Under the pieces are notes generated by a model. That model saw nothing but the letters and a program-made list of their open reading frames with translations, did no database searches and was not told the DNA's origin. A program made the translations under genes and the position numbers. Below are positions 8,932 to 16,896 of a stretch of 64,000 nt of DNA, piece after piece. Positions within the stretch are counted from its first letter, which is position 1. Each line of letters opens with the position of its first letter. The DNA lies in contig NZ_NOXU01000030.1 of the NCBI RefSeq assembly GCF_002251795.1, positions 496,001 through 560,000 of the forward strand, written 5' to 3'. The DNA is from Niveispirillum lacus. Its GTDB lineage: Bacteria > Pseudomonadota > Alphaproteobacteria > Azospirillales > Azospirillaceae.

Positions 8932-9294
8932 ATGAAGTACGGCAGCGAATCGAGCAATCTCTCCGGCGCTGGCAAGAGCGAGGTGTCCTCCGCCTTGCAG
9001 GAAATCAGCCGTGAACTGGAAGGCCTGCGGACCGAAATTGAGAAGGTCGGCACGGTGGCGCAGCAGATTGACGCCATTGCCAAGCAGACCAACCTCCTGG
9101 CCCTGAACGCCACCATTGAGGCCGCCCGTGCGGGTGAGGCCGGTAAGGGTTTCGCCGTTGTGGCCGGTGAGGTGAAGAACCTGTCGGGCCAGACCGCTGC
9201 GGCCACGGCCGAAATCTCCGCCGTGCTGCAGAGCCTGACCAAGCGCACCCAGCATCTGGGCCAGTTGGTCGAGCGTGCGATCACCCACGCCTGA
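8932..9294 (+). CDS. Stand-alone chemoreceptor signalling domain (soluble, minimal)
   Basis: A 120-residue protein that is almost entirely the cytoplasmic hairpin of a methyl-accepting chemotaxis protein. Residues 40-95 hold the highly conserved tip that contacts CheA and CheW ([20 protein letters not shown], then [18 protein letters not shown]). There is no transmembrane segment, no sensory domain and no HAMP, and the helices are far shorter than in full receptors (usually 350 residues or more). It sits alone between serA and a flavoprotein, with its own terminator. ATG 8932 is used; a TTG two codons earlier is possible and the ribosome site is weak. It could be a truncated receptor remnant or a functional adaptor. 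Confidence 0.75.
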   Translation: MKYGSESSNLSGAGKSEVSSALQEISRELEGLRTEIEKVGTVAQQIDAIAKQTNLLALNATIEAARAGEAGKGFAVVAGEVKNLSGQTAAATAEISAVLQSLTKRTQHLGQLVERAITHA

Positions 9295-9312
9295 CCGCGT
9301 GTTGTGGCCGTG

Positions 9313-9346
9313 AAAAGGGCGGTGCCGGCGACGGCGCCGCCCTTTT
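9313..9346 (+). terminator. Strong terminator after the chemoreceptor-tip gene
   Basis: AAAAGGGCGG at 9313-9322 pairs with CCGCCCTTTT at 9337-9346. The intervening bases add a further GCCG/CGGC stem. The A-run and T-run allow use in both directions. Confidence 0.85.
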
Positions 9347-9391
9347 CCATTGATGACCCTTCTTCGGCTTCACTCTGACGGAACCACCGGC

Positions 9392-10627
9392 ATGACCCGC
9401 CCCATCCTGATCATCGGCGCTGGCCCTGCGGGCCTGATGGCGGCTGAAATCCTGGCTGGTGCGGGCTATGGGGTGGAAATCCATGACGCCATGCCCAGCC
9501 CGGCGCGCAAGTTTCTGATGGCGGGGCGCGGGGGGCTGAACATCACCCATTCCGAACCGCTGGACCGGTTTATCACCCGCTATGGTGCGGCCCGTCCCTT
9601 TATGGACCCGTTGATCCGCGCCTTTCCGCCGCTCGCGCTGCGGGACTGGTGCCAGGGGCTGGGGGTGGAAACCTTTGTAGGGTCTTCGGGTCGGGTTTTC
9701 CCGAACAGTTTCAAGGCTTCCATCTTGCTGCGTGCCTGGCTGAAACGGCTGGAAGGGCTGGGGGTACGCCTGTTTACCCGCCATCGCTGGGCTGGCTGGG
9801 CCGCAGATGGTGCCGTCCTTTTCGATACGCCCACGGGCCGGGTCGGCCTCCATTCCGCCGCCACGCTGCTGGCCATGGGGGGGGCCAGTTGGCCCCGGCT
9901 GGGGTCCGATGGCGGGTGGGCGCCGCTGCTGGCTGCGCGTGGCGTACCCCTGGCCCCGTTCCGCCCATCGAACAGCGGCTTTGACGTCGCCTGGTCACCT
10001 GGGTTCCTGGAACGGGCGGAAGGCCAGCCCCTGAAACGAATCGCCCTGACATTTCAGGACCGCACGGTGCCCGGTGAACTGGTGGTGACCCGCACCGGGC
10101 TGGAGGGGGGTGCGCTGTACGCCCTGTCTGCTCCGCTGCGGGAGGCGCTGGAACGTGATGGCCGGGCCACTCTTGCGATGGATCTGAAGCCGGACCTGAC
10201 CCTGCCGCAGGTCCAGAACAAGCTGGCGCGGACCCCGCCGGCCGACAGTCTGGCCAACCGGCTGCGCAAGGGGCTGGCCCTGGGCCCCCCCATCGGCGCG
10301 TTGATCCGGGAATGTGCTGGTGATGCTGATCTGGGCCGTACCGCCGCCTTGGCAGCCCTGATCAAGGCACTGCCCGTGACCCTGTCGGGGCAGCGGGGCC
10401 TGGACCGGGCCATTTCCTCGGCCGGCGGCATCAAACTTTCAGCGCTGGATTCGAACCTGATGATCAGCGCCGTGCCGGGCACTTTTGCCTGTGGGGAAAT
10501 GCTGGATTGGGAAGCGCCGACCGGTGGTTACCTGCTCCAGGCCTGCTACGCCACCGCCATCGCTGCCGCCAAGGGGGTTGCGCGTTTTCTCTCACATCCT
10601 TCCGGTGACGGCGGTAACCCCGGTTGA
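9392..10627 (+). CDS. FAD-dependent oxidoreductase of the HI0933/YhiN type
   Basis: A 411-residue flavoprotein. The N-terminal Rossmann motif ILIIGAGPAGLMAAEILAGAG binds FAD, followed by the family signature KFLMAGRGGLNITHSE near residues 40-60. The C-terminus has SSAGGIKLSAL and FACGEMLDWEAPTGGYLLQ, where the second FAD contact lies. The overall pattern is that of the TIGR03862-type flavoproteins, whose reaction is not established. Start ATG 9392 (MTRPILIIG) is placed directly before the Rossmann strand; upstream codons carry no conserved residues. It is flanked by a terminator on the left and an opposing gene on the right, so it appears to be a single-gene unit. Confidence 0.85.
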   Translation: MTRPILIIGAGPAGLMAAEILAGAGYGVEIHDAMPSPARKFLMAGRGGLNITHSEPLDRFITRYGAARPFMDPLIRAFPPLALRDWCQGLGVETFVGSSGRVFPNSFKASILLRAWLKRLEGLGVRLFTRHRWAGWAADGAVLFDTPTGRVGLHSAATLLAMGGASWPRLGSDGGWAPLLAARGVPLAPFRPSNSGFDVAWSPGFLERAEGQPLKRIALTFQDRTVPGELVVTRTGLEGGALYALSAPLREALERDGRATLAMDLKPDLTLPQVQNKLARTPPADSLANRLRKGLALGPPIGALIRECAGDADLGRTAALAALIKALPVTLSGQRGLDRAISSAGGIKLSALDSNLMISAVPGTFACGEMLDWEAPTGGYLLQACYATAIAAAKGVARFLSHPSGDGGNPG

Positions 10628-10670
10628 CGATGGACCTCGGCCGGACGGTGACGTCCCCTGGACCCGGTGC

Positions 10671-10979
10671 TTACCCGAACAGCCGTGCAAAAAACCCCTT
10701 GGGCTTTTCCGGGGCCTTGGTGGTGGCCTTTTGCGGGCTGGTCGGTTTGCCCAGGACATATTCGCTGCGGAATCGCTCGAAATCTTCCTTGCGGCCGAAC
10801 TTGAACAAGACCTTCAGCACATTGCTGCGCATGCCGGTATCGACGCTCATCTCTTCCTGCATGCCCAGGAATTCCAGAGCCCAAAGGCCCTTGATATTGG
10901 CGTTGATCCAGTCCTCGGCCTTTTCCATGTCGCCACGATTCTTGAATTTCATCGTGGTCTCAAAGCTATAGCTGTTCAT
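10671..10979 (-). CDS. Small unknown protein, co-transcribed with a membrane-anchored protein
   Basis: A 102-residue soluble protein with alternating charged and aromatic residues (SYSFETTMKFKNRGDMEKAEDW). The C-terminal tail has a Lys/Pro-rich linker followed by GFFARLFG. No known domain is recognised and no signal peptide is present. The ATG at 10979 lies nine bases after the stop of the 10989-11309 gene, with GGA in the gap, so the two form an operon. The short amphipathic C-terminal FFARLFG might dock on a membrane or a partner, but that is a guess. Confidence 0.65.
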   Translation of the reverse strand: MNSYSFETTMKFKNRGDMEKAEDWINANIKGLWALEFLGMQEEMSVDTGMRSNVLKVLFKFGRKEDFERFRSEYVLGKPTSPQKATTKAPEKPKGFFARLFG

Positions 10980-10988
10980 GACCGGTCC

Positions 10989-11309
10989 TCAGTCAAACAG
11001 GTGCGACAGCACAACCAGGCCGACGATGATCGCGATCAGCGTCAGGACCGGATTGTTGCGCACGAAATCGTTCAGCGACGCCAGGATGGTCGGCATCGCG
11101 TCGAGTCCCCCCTTGTTGCCCGCTGGCGAAGGGGGGGGCTCGGTGTCGCGCGGCGGTGGCAGGGCCGCACCGGCACCGGCCAGCCGATCCTCCAAGGCTG
11201 CAAGTCGGGCCTCGATCCGCTCCAGTCTGGAGGTTTCGATGGCGGGATCAACCGGGGCCGGGACCGGGGTTGCGGGACCGGGATTTGACGTCAGTTCAGG
11301 ATCACTCAT
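10989..11309 (-). CDS. Small tail-anchored membrane protein with coiled coil
   Basis: A 106-residue protein. Residues 1-25 are Pro/Ala-rich and low complexity. About 26-45 form a short coiled coil (SRLERIEARLAALEDRLAG), then comes another Pro-rich linker. The C-terminal 20 residues (VLTLIAIIVGLVVLSHLFD) form one transmembrane helix. This gives a tail-anchored topology with the N-terminus in the cytoplasm. No catalytic motif or known family is visible. It is upstream of, and probably translated with, the 102-residue unknown gene at 10671. The two may act together at the membrane. Confidence 0.65.
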   Translation of the reverse strand: MSDPELTSNPGPATPVPAPVDPAIETSRLERIEARLAALEDRLAGAGAALPPPRDTEPPPSPAGNKGGLDAMPTILASLNDFVRNNPVLTLIAIIVGLVVLSHLFD

Positions 11310-11386
11310 CGCGCCAACCGCCTGTCATTCTGGCTACTGTTTTCGGACCAGCGGACAGGATAAACGTTTCGCAACCGCGATAGGAA

Positions 11387-11405
11387 GGGGGGACAGTGTC
11401 CCCCC
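11387..11405. repeat. Perfect 9-bp inverted repeat before a lipoprotein gene
   Basis: GGGGGGACA at 11387-11395 and TGTCCCCCC at 11397-11405 are exact inverted copies around one base. The loop is too small for a normal RNA hairpin, so a protein-binding site is more likely than a terminator. It lies between divergent genes (start codons at 11309 and 11458). Confidence 0.35.
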
Positions 11406-11457
11406 ATCCGATGGAGATAAGCCGATCTTCCTCTGGCCCCCTGAACGGAGTAGTTGA

Positions 11458-12447
11458 ATGTCCGGTTGCTGGCGCCGTGTAGCGGCCACTCTGGGTCTGG
11501 CCCTGTCCCTGTCTGGCTGTGCCATCGGGCAGGACGGCCCGCCCTCGTCGCCGGTTGCGCTGCTGGAAGAGGCTGCGGCCCCTGTGCGGGCCGGTGAACT
11601 GGTCTGGCGCGGCACCCTGCATCTGCGCGATGCCAGTCCGGATTTTGGTGGCCTGTCCGCCTTGCGGGTCAGCCCCGATGGCAGCCAGTTTGTGGCGATC
11701 AGCGACCGGGGCAAACGGATTGCCGGCCGGCTGCGCTATGACCGCGATGGTCGTTTGGCCAGCGCTGGCGACTTCAGCATCGCCGCGCTGCGGGGTGCCG
11801 ACGGACAGGCACTGCCGGGCCTGTTCAACGATACCGAGGGGCTGGCACTGATCGGCCCCTGGCCGGGCGATGGGTGGGCCGTGTCCATGGAACGCCGCCA
11901 TTCCATCCTGCGCTATCCGCCATCGCTGGCCGGGCCGCCGGCGGTACTGCTGGACACCCCGGCGGCCTTCGCTGATTTGCCCTTTAATGCCGGGATTGAG
12001 ACTTTGTTGGCCCTTGCCGATGGCCGGCTTCTGGCCATCGCCGAACAGGATATCGGGCAGGGGCAGCATCGCGCCTGGGTCGGGGGCGCTGATGGCTGGG
12101 TGGACCTTACCTATCAGGCCCTGTCCCCCTTCCTGCCGGTTGACGCGGCGCGCTTGCCTGATGGTGGCATCCTGGTGCTGGAACGGCGGGCTGGTCTCTT
12201 GGGTGGCTGGGGCAGCCGTATCGTGCATTTGAATTCTGCCAATCTGGCAGCAGCATTGCGGCCGGGCGGGGTGTTGCAGGGGCGGGAGATCGCCCGCCTC
12301 AACCCGCCTATGGCGACCGAAAACTATGAAGGTATCGACACTCGCCCGCTGCCCGATGGCGGCATCGCCATTTATCTGCTGTCGGACAATAACTTCAAAC
12401 CCGTGATCCAGCGCACGCTGCTGACCCTGTTCGACTGGCGACACTGA
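11458..12447 (+). CDS. Lipoprotein with phytase-like beta-propeller (esterase-like) domain
   Basis: A 329-residue exported lipoprotein. Residues 1-20 form a signal peptide ending in the lipobox LSGC, so Cys20 should be lipidated. The mature part has the repeated beta-strand and Asp/Gly-turn pattern of the 'esterase-like activity of phytase' family. Examples are GGLSALRVSPDGSQFVAISDRG, FNDTEGLAL, MERRHSILRYPP and NYEGIDTRPLPDGGIAIYLLSDNN. The family may hydrolyse phosphoesters or other esters in the periplasm; the substrate is not known. ATG 11458 follows an ACGGAG site. It is a lone gene between a divergent small operon and the HTH/proline-rich gene. Confidence 0.8.
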   Translation: MSGCWRRVAATLGLALSLSGCAIGQDGPPSSPVALLEEAAAPVRAGELVWRGTLHLRDASPDFGGLSALRVSPDGSQFVAISDRGKRIAGRLRYDRDGRLASAGDFSIAALRGADGQALPGLFNDTEGLALIGPWPGDGWAVSMERRHSILRYPPSLAGPPAVLLDTPAAFADLPFNAGIETLLALADGRLLAIAEQDIGQGQHRAWVGGADGWVDLTYQALSPFLPVDAARLPDGGILVLERRAGLLGGWGSRIVHLNSANLAAALRPGGVLQGREIARLNPPMATENYEGIDTRPLPDGGIAIYLLSDNNFKPVIQRTLLTLFDWRH

Positions 12448-12493
12448 AATGGGTAACCACAAAATAATGGAAAATAATCCTAACGCCAGATAG

Positions 12494-12518
12494 GATAATG
12501 GTCTCGCATCCCATTATC
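12494..12518. promoter_or_regulatory. 8-bp perfect inverted repeat overlapping a promoter region
   Basis: GATAATGG at 12494-12501 and CCATTATC at 12511-12518 are exact inverted copies with a 9-base spacer, ending 11 bp before the ATG of an HTH protein. Another ATAATGG lies just upstream near 12465-12471. The AT-rich arms could include the -10 element. Autoregulation by the HTH protein is plausible but not shown. Confidence 0.4.
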
Positions 12519-12529
12519 GGTGGCGCCCC

Positions 12530-13774
12530 ATGTCCTCGCTCGGTCACAATCCCTTTGATACGGATCATCACACCCTGACACCGCAACAGCAGGCGGAGGC
12601 CTGGTGGCGCGGGTCCTCTGACCGGCATGTCCGGCCTTATAGCGAAGATGTCAGCTTCGCGGCCTGCGGCCATCTGCTGGAAGGATATAATTCCCGGAAA
12701 GCCGATGAAGTCACCTGGGCCAAGATCGCTTTCCACCTCGCCGCCGGGGTGCCGATCATCAAGATCGCCGAACATTACAAACTGTCACGCACCACCATCT
12801 GGCGGGCGCTCTCGCAATCCCACAATCTGCGGCGGCGTGTGGCCGAAGAACGCGCCCTGATGCGGCGGGAGGCGGACAGCCGGTTTGTGGCCATGCGGGA
12901 ACTGGTTGTGGACACGCTGTACAGGGCGGTTGCTGACGGCAATATGCGCGCCACCCTCTGGGCTGCTGACCGTCTGGGCTTGGGCGCCGAACTCTTACAG
13001 CAGGCCGAAAAGCCGCCCAAACCCGGCTATGCTCGTATCCCTGCCGGCTGGTTCCCCGGTCCACAGGATGCCGCCAGGATCATGGCCGATCTCGATGCGG
13101 CGCCCGGTACAAGGGTACCTTTGCCTGTGCCGGAAGAATCGCCCACCGCCCCGCCGCCGGCAAGGGCCCGCTATCGCGGTCCCATTCGCCCCGGCGGCCG
13201 GGTGCCTGCCGATGACAGTCCCGCCGGTCCTGACCCCACCCCACCGCCTCGTGTGCTGTCCGATCCTGCCCCGGACCCGCTCAGCCCCCGGCTTGCGGCA
13301 ACCCATCCCGATCCCCAACCGGAGATCACGCCGGAATCGGTACCTGCTACCCTGGCCATGCCCGACCCGGTGCCCCCGCTGCCGTCGCCGGATGCCGATC
13401 CCCTGGGTCAATCCGCCGATCCGCTGCCGGACTTTCCGGCTTGCCTGCGTTGGCGCCGGCGTCCCCGCCGGAAGATCACAGCATCGGCCCCGCCAGCCCC
13501 GCACCATGCTGGCCCCTCGCTGCGTCTGAAACGCGGCTCCTATTCCATCCGTCGCCGCCCTGCGGTGCGCTTGTTGGTCTGGATACTCCATAACCGTCTG
13601 CCTTTGGCTGACGGTGTCGATAGTGCGGCCGGGCTGTCGGCGGCGCGCTGGGCCCTGCGTGCCCGCTGGCTGGCCTGGGGCGATAAGCCGCCTATGGACC
13701 TGTGCGACCGCAACGATCTCCCGTTCCACCATGTTTCACAGCGGCGCCGGGCGGGAAGGGACGGGGGATATTGA
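12530..13774 (+). CDS. HTH-domain protein with long proline-rich region, unknown family
   Basis: A 414-residue protein. Residues about 30-150 are helical and contain a helix-turn-helix (GVPIIKIAEHYKLSRTTIWRALSQS, roughly 73-97), with a long charged helix after it. This part resembles small terminase-like or homeodomain-like DNA binders. From about 165 to 310 it is Pro/Asp/Ala-rich and low complexity. The last 100 residues are Arg-rich (RLKRGSYSIRRRPAVRLL). No enzyme motif is visible. There is no clear ribosome site before ATG 12530. The high-GC low-complexity part also stays open in other frames, so coding is best supported for the first 160 residues. A perfect inverted repeat lies just upstream. 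The C-terminal boundary is less certain. Confidence 0.55.
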   Translation: MSSLGHNPFDTDHHTLTPQQQAEAWWRGSSDRHVRPYSEDVSFAACGHLLEGYNSRKADEVTWAKIAFHLAAGVPIIKIAEHYKLSRTTIWRALSQSHNLRRRVAEERALMRREADSRFVAMRELVVDTLYRAVADGNMRATLWAADRLGLGAELLQQAEKPPKPGYARIPAGWFPGPQDAARIMADLDAAPGTRVPLPVPEESPTAPPPARARYRGPIRPGGRVPADDSPAGPDPTPPPRVLSDPAPDPLSPRLAATHPDPQPEITPESVPATLAMPDPVPPLPSPDADPLGQSADPLPDFPACLRWRRRPRRKITASAPPAPHHAGPSLRLKRGSYSIRRRPAVRLLVWILHNRLPLADGVDSAAGLSAARWALRARWLAWGDKPPMDLCDRNDLPFHHVSQRRRAGRDGGY

Positions 13775-13897
13775 CCCGACCCGTCCCCTCCCACCGGCCA
13801 AGAGGGGCAGCCATGGTCGCCCGGCACTTCCACGACGCCCTGCGCGGCCCTATAGTCGCCGGCTTTACCAGTGCTGCCAGTATCGAGAAGACACGCC

Positions 13898-15283
13898 ATG
13901 ACCCCCGCCGCCCGTTTGGCCACCGCGACTGATCTGCTTGCCGAGGTGATGGACACCCCGCGTCCGGCCGATGCCGTCACCAGCGCCTTTTTTCGCGCTC
14001 GCCGGTATATCGGGGCCAAAGACCGGGGGGAAATCGCGTCGCTGGTCTATGGCGTGATGCGCCATTGGGCGCGGCTGCATTGGTGGCTGGAACGGGTGAA
14101 CCACATGCCCGATCCGCGCGCCCTGGTCATTGCCGACTGTATCCTGGCCGGGGGCCGCACGGCCGATGCCGTGGCGGGCCTGTTCAATGGCGCCAAGTTC
14201 GCCCCCGCCCCCCTGTCGGATCGTGAGCGCAAGCTGATCCGGGCGCTGGACACCCGCACCTTGAACCATCCTGACCAGCCGGAAGCGGTTCAGGCCGAGG
14301 TGCCGGAATGGGCCGAAGCGTCGATGCGCGCCACCTTTGGCGATCGTTTCCTGGCCGAAGCCTCGGGCATGCTGGGTGAAGCGCCGCTGGACCTGCGCGT
14401 GAACCCCGTGAAGGGCACGCGCGAGGACGCCATCAAGGCGCTGGCCGACGCCGGGATCAAGGCCACGCCCACCGACCTGTCGCCCGTGGGCCTGCGTCTG
14501 GCCGGTCGCGCCCCTGTTATGGCGCTGGACGCGTATAAGTCCGGCATGATCGAGATCCAGGATGAAGGTTCGCAACTGGTGGCCTTTATGGCCGATGCCC
14601 AGCCTGGCATGCAGGTCGTGGATTTCTGCGCCGGGGCCGGCGGCAAGACGCTGGCCATCGCCGCCATGATGGAAAATAAGGGGCGTGTGGTGGCAACCGA
14701 CGTTCTGGAAGGCCGTCTGACCCGCGCCAAGGAACGTTTCCGCCGCGCCGGCCTGCACAATATCGAAACCCGGGCCATCAAGACCGAACGCGATCCTTGG
14801 GTGAAGCGCCACAAGGGCAAGTTTGACCGGGTGGTGGTGGATGCGCCCTGCTCGGGCACCGGGACCTGGCGCCGTAATCCTGATAGCCGTTGGCGTCCCC
14901 TGGGGCCGGGATTGGTGGAATTGCTCCCCTTGCAAGCCAGCATCCTGGACAGTGCCGCCCGTCTGGTCCGCCCTGGCGGGCGCGTGGTCTATGCCACCTG
15001 TTCGGTCCTGCGGGAGGAAAATGAGGGTCAGGTGGAGGCCTTTCTGGCATCGCATCCGGATTTTGCCCTGGTCCCTGTGCCTTCTGCCTGGCCCGCGGCC
15101 TGGGGAAAGCCACCCGTTGGCACCGACATGCTGCGCCTGACGCCGCTGCGACATGACACGGATGGCTTCTTCGCCGCCGTGCTGGAACGCCGTGCCGATG
15201 CTCCCGTGGCGGAAGCGGGGGCGGACGAAGGCGAGGTCGTGGTGCCGGAAGGTGGCCCGGCGACGGCGCAGCCCCCTGCGTGA
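13898..15283 (+). CDS. RsmB/NOP-family rRNA (cytosine-5) methyltransferase
   Basis: A 461-residue SAM-dependent enzyme predicted to methylate a cytosine in 16S rRNA. Residues 1-150 form the NusB-like N-terminal domain typical of RsmB. The catalytic domain has the SAM motif VVDFCAGAGGKTLAIAAMM and VVATDVLEGRLTRAKERF. Both conserved cysteines are present: DAPCSGTGTWRRNPD and YATCSVLREEN. About 35 extra residues at the C-terminus are Ala/Glu/Pro-rich. ATG 13898 is chosen over an upstream in-frame start because the family begins here. A GC-rich hairpin (GGGACGGG 13758-13765 with CCCGTCCC 13780-13787) precedes it. Confidence 0.85.
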   Translation: MTPAARLATATDLLAEVMDTPRPADAVTSAFFRARRYIGAKDRGEIASLVYGVMRHWARLHWWLERVNHMPDPRALVIADCILAGGRTADAVAGLFNGAKFAPAPLSDRERKLIRALDTRTLNHPDQPEAVQAEVPEWAEASMRATFGDRFLAEASGMLGEAPLDLRVNPVKGTREDAIKALADAGIKATPTDLSPVGLRLAGRAPVMALDAYKSGMIEIQDEGSQLVAFMADAQPGMQVVDFCAGAGGKTLAIAAMMENKGRVVATDVLEGRLTRAKERFRRAGLHNIETRAIKTERDPWVKRHKGKFDRVVVDAPCSGTGTWRRNPDSRWRPLGPGLVELLPLQASILDSAARLVRPGGRVVYATCSVLREENEGQVEAFLASHPDFALVPVPSAWPAAWGKPPVGTDMLRLTPLRHDTDGFFAAVLERRADAPVAEAGADEGEVVVPEGGPATAQPPA

Positions 15284-15385
15284 AAAGGCCTCAGACCATA
15301 GGACCCCGGACCCGCCATGCTGGCGGATGATTGACCATGAACAGAGCCGCGGGCATGGTGTCGGCACTGTTTTCCGTGAGGAGGA

Positions 15386-16126
15386 ATGGCTTTGCGCGCA
15401 GTTGTTAAGGAATGGGCAGGTCTGGTCGGTTTTGTTGCTGGCTTCTACCTCGTCATCAACACGCTGCTGTTTGCGGGCTTCCATGTCCCATCGGAAAGCA
15501 TGCTGCCCACCTTGAAGGTGGGTGACCAGTTTTATGCGGCCAAATATGCTTATGGTTACAGCCGCTTCTCCACCAGTTTTGTGCCGCTGCCGGTCGGCGG
15601 TTCGGCCCGCTTCCCCGACATCACGCCCGAACGTGGCGACATTGTGGTATTCCGCTTGCCATCGACGGAAGAAGATTATGTGAAGCGGGTGATTGGTCTG
15701 CCGGGTGACACGGTGCAGGTCACCGCCGGCCGGCTCTACATCAATGGGACCGAAGTACCGCGCGAAAAAACCCGTGACTATGCTTACCGCGACAATGGCG
15801 GCATGGTGGTGCAGGTGACGGAATATACCGAAACCCTGCCCAATGGCCGCAAACACCTGATCGTTGAACAGCGGGATGACGGTTTTGCCGACAATACGCC
15901 TGAATATAAGGTCCCGGACGGCCATCTGTTCATGATGGGTGATAACCGTGATAACTCGCAGGACAGCCGTTATCTGCGTCAGGTCGGTTATATCCCTGTT
16001 GAACGCGTGCTGGGGCGTGTCTCCATGGTCGCGTTTGCCCGCAAATCCTGCAGCGAAGAACCCGGCCTGATCTGCCCCGGTGGTGGCTGGTCTGACCGTC
16101 TGTTCCGCTGGGTGGCGGCGGATTGA
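15386..16126 (+). CDS. lepB: Signal peptidase I (first of two tandem copies)
   Basis: A membrane-bound Ser/Lys protease that cleaves signal peptides on the periplasmic side. One N-terminal transmembrane segment (about 12-32) is followed by box B with the catalytic serine (VPSESMLPTL), box D with the catalytic lysine (VKRVIGLPGD), and box E (GDNRDNSQDSR). At 246 residues it is usual length. The AGGAGG site ends one base before ATG 15386, which is too close. A TTG at 15392, seven bases after the site, may be the real start. It overlaps the second signal peptidase gene by one base (TGATG), so the two are translated together. Confidence 0.9.
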   Translation: MALRAVVKEWAGLVGFVAGFYLVINTLLFAGFHVPSESMLPTLKVGDQFYAAKYAYGYSRFSTSFVPLPVGGSARFPDITPERGDIVVFRLPSTEEDYVKRVIGLPGDTVQVTAGRLYINGTEVPREKTRDYAYRDNGGMVVQVTEYTETLPNGRKHLIVEQRDDGFADNTPEYKVPDGHLFMMGDNRDNSQDSRYLRQVGYIPVERVLGRVSMVAFARKSCSEEPGLICPGGGWSDRLFRWVAAD

Positions 16127-16890
16127 TGGCGGGGACGGAAGGCCAGGGCGCGGCGACCGTCAAACCACGGTCAACATTGCGGGAATGGACCAGCAGCATC
16201 GCCCTTTTCGGTGGGGCCTATCTGCTGGTCAATACCTTCCTCTATCAGGGTTTTTATGTCCCTTCGGAAAGCATGTTGCCCACCCTGACCGTGGGTGATC
16301 AGTTCTATGCGGCCAAATATCCCTATGGCTACAGCCGCTTTTCTACCCCTTTTGTGCCTTTGCCCATAGGCGCAGGCCGGGTCCTGGGTGACCTGCCCGA
16401 ACGCGGCGACATTGTCGTCTTCCGCAAGGCAGGCGAAGAAAGTGATCTGGTCAAGCGGGTGGTTGGTTTGCCCGGTGACCGGCTGCAATGGCTGGACGGG
16501 CGGCTTTATATCAATGGCGCGCTGGTGGCACGGGAAAAGCTGCGCGACATCACCTATCGCGCCCATTCCGGCACCATCGTGACGGCCAGCGAATATCAGG
16601 AAACCCTGCCCGGCGGTCGCCGTCACCTGATCCTTGAGAATACCGACGCCGGCATGGCCGATAACACCCCGGAATATATCGTGCCCGACGGTCACCTGTT
16701 CATGGCCGGCGACAACCGTGACAATTCCGGTGACAGCCGTTTTCTGAACGATGTCGGTTATGTGCCGCTGGAACGCGTGCTGGGCCGCGTCTCCACCGTT
16801 GCCTTCACCCGCAGCGGCTGTGCGGCGGAAGAAGGTCTCACCTGCCCCGGTGGGGGATGGTGGGATCGCTTCTTCCGCTCGGTCAAATGA
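16126..16890 (+). CDS. Signal peptidase I (second of two tandem copies)
   Basis: A 254-residue paralogue of the preceding gene. It has an N-terminal cytoplasmic stretch of about 20 residues, one transmembrane helix (about 25-45), and all catalytic boxes: VPSESMLPTLTVGDQF with the serine, VKRVVGLPGD with the lysine, and AGDNRDNSGDSR. The pair shares long near-identical blocks (for example FYAAKY.YGYSRFST) and the same C-terminal Cys-x-x-x-x-x-x-Cys pattern (SCSEEPGLICPGGGW, GCAAEEGLTCPGGGW), so they arose by duplication. ATG 16126 shares its A with the stop of the first copy. Division of labour between them is unknown. Confidence 0.88.
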   Translation: MAGTEGQGAATVKPRSTLREWTSSIALFGGAYLLVNTFLYQGFYVPSESMLPTLTVGDQFYAAKYPYGYSRFSTPFVPLPIGAGRVLGDLPERGDIVVFRKAGEESDLVKRVVGLPGDRLQWLDGRLYINGALVAREKLRDITYRAHSGTIVTASEYQETLPGGRRHLILENTDAGMADNTPEYIVPDGHLFMAGDNRDNSGDSRFLNDVGYVPLERVLGRVSTVAFTRSGCAAEEGLTCPGGGWWDRFFRSVK

Positions 16891-16896
16891 TCGGGC

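Noticed and set aside
13865..15925. A 686-residue open frame antisense to the rRNA methyltransferase and first lepB
   Set aside because: It spans two well-supported plus-strand genes and shows no family motif; it is a GC-driven shadow.
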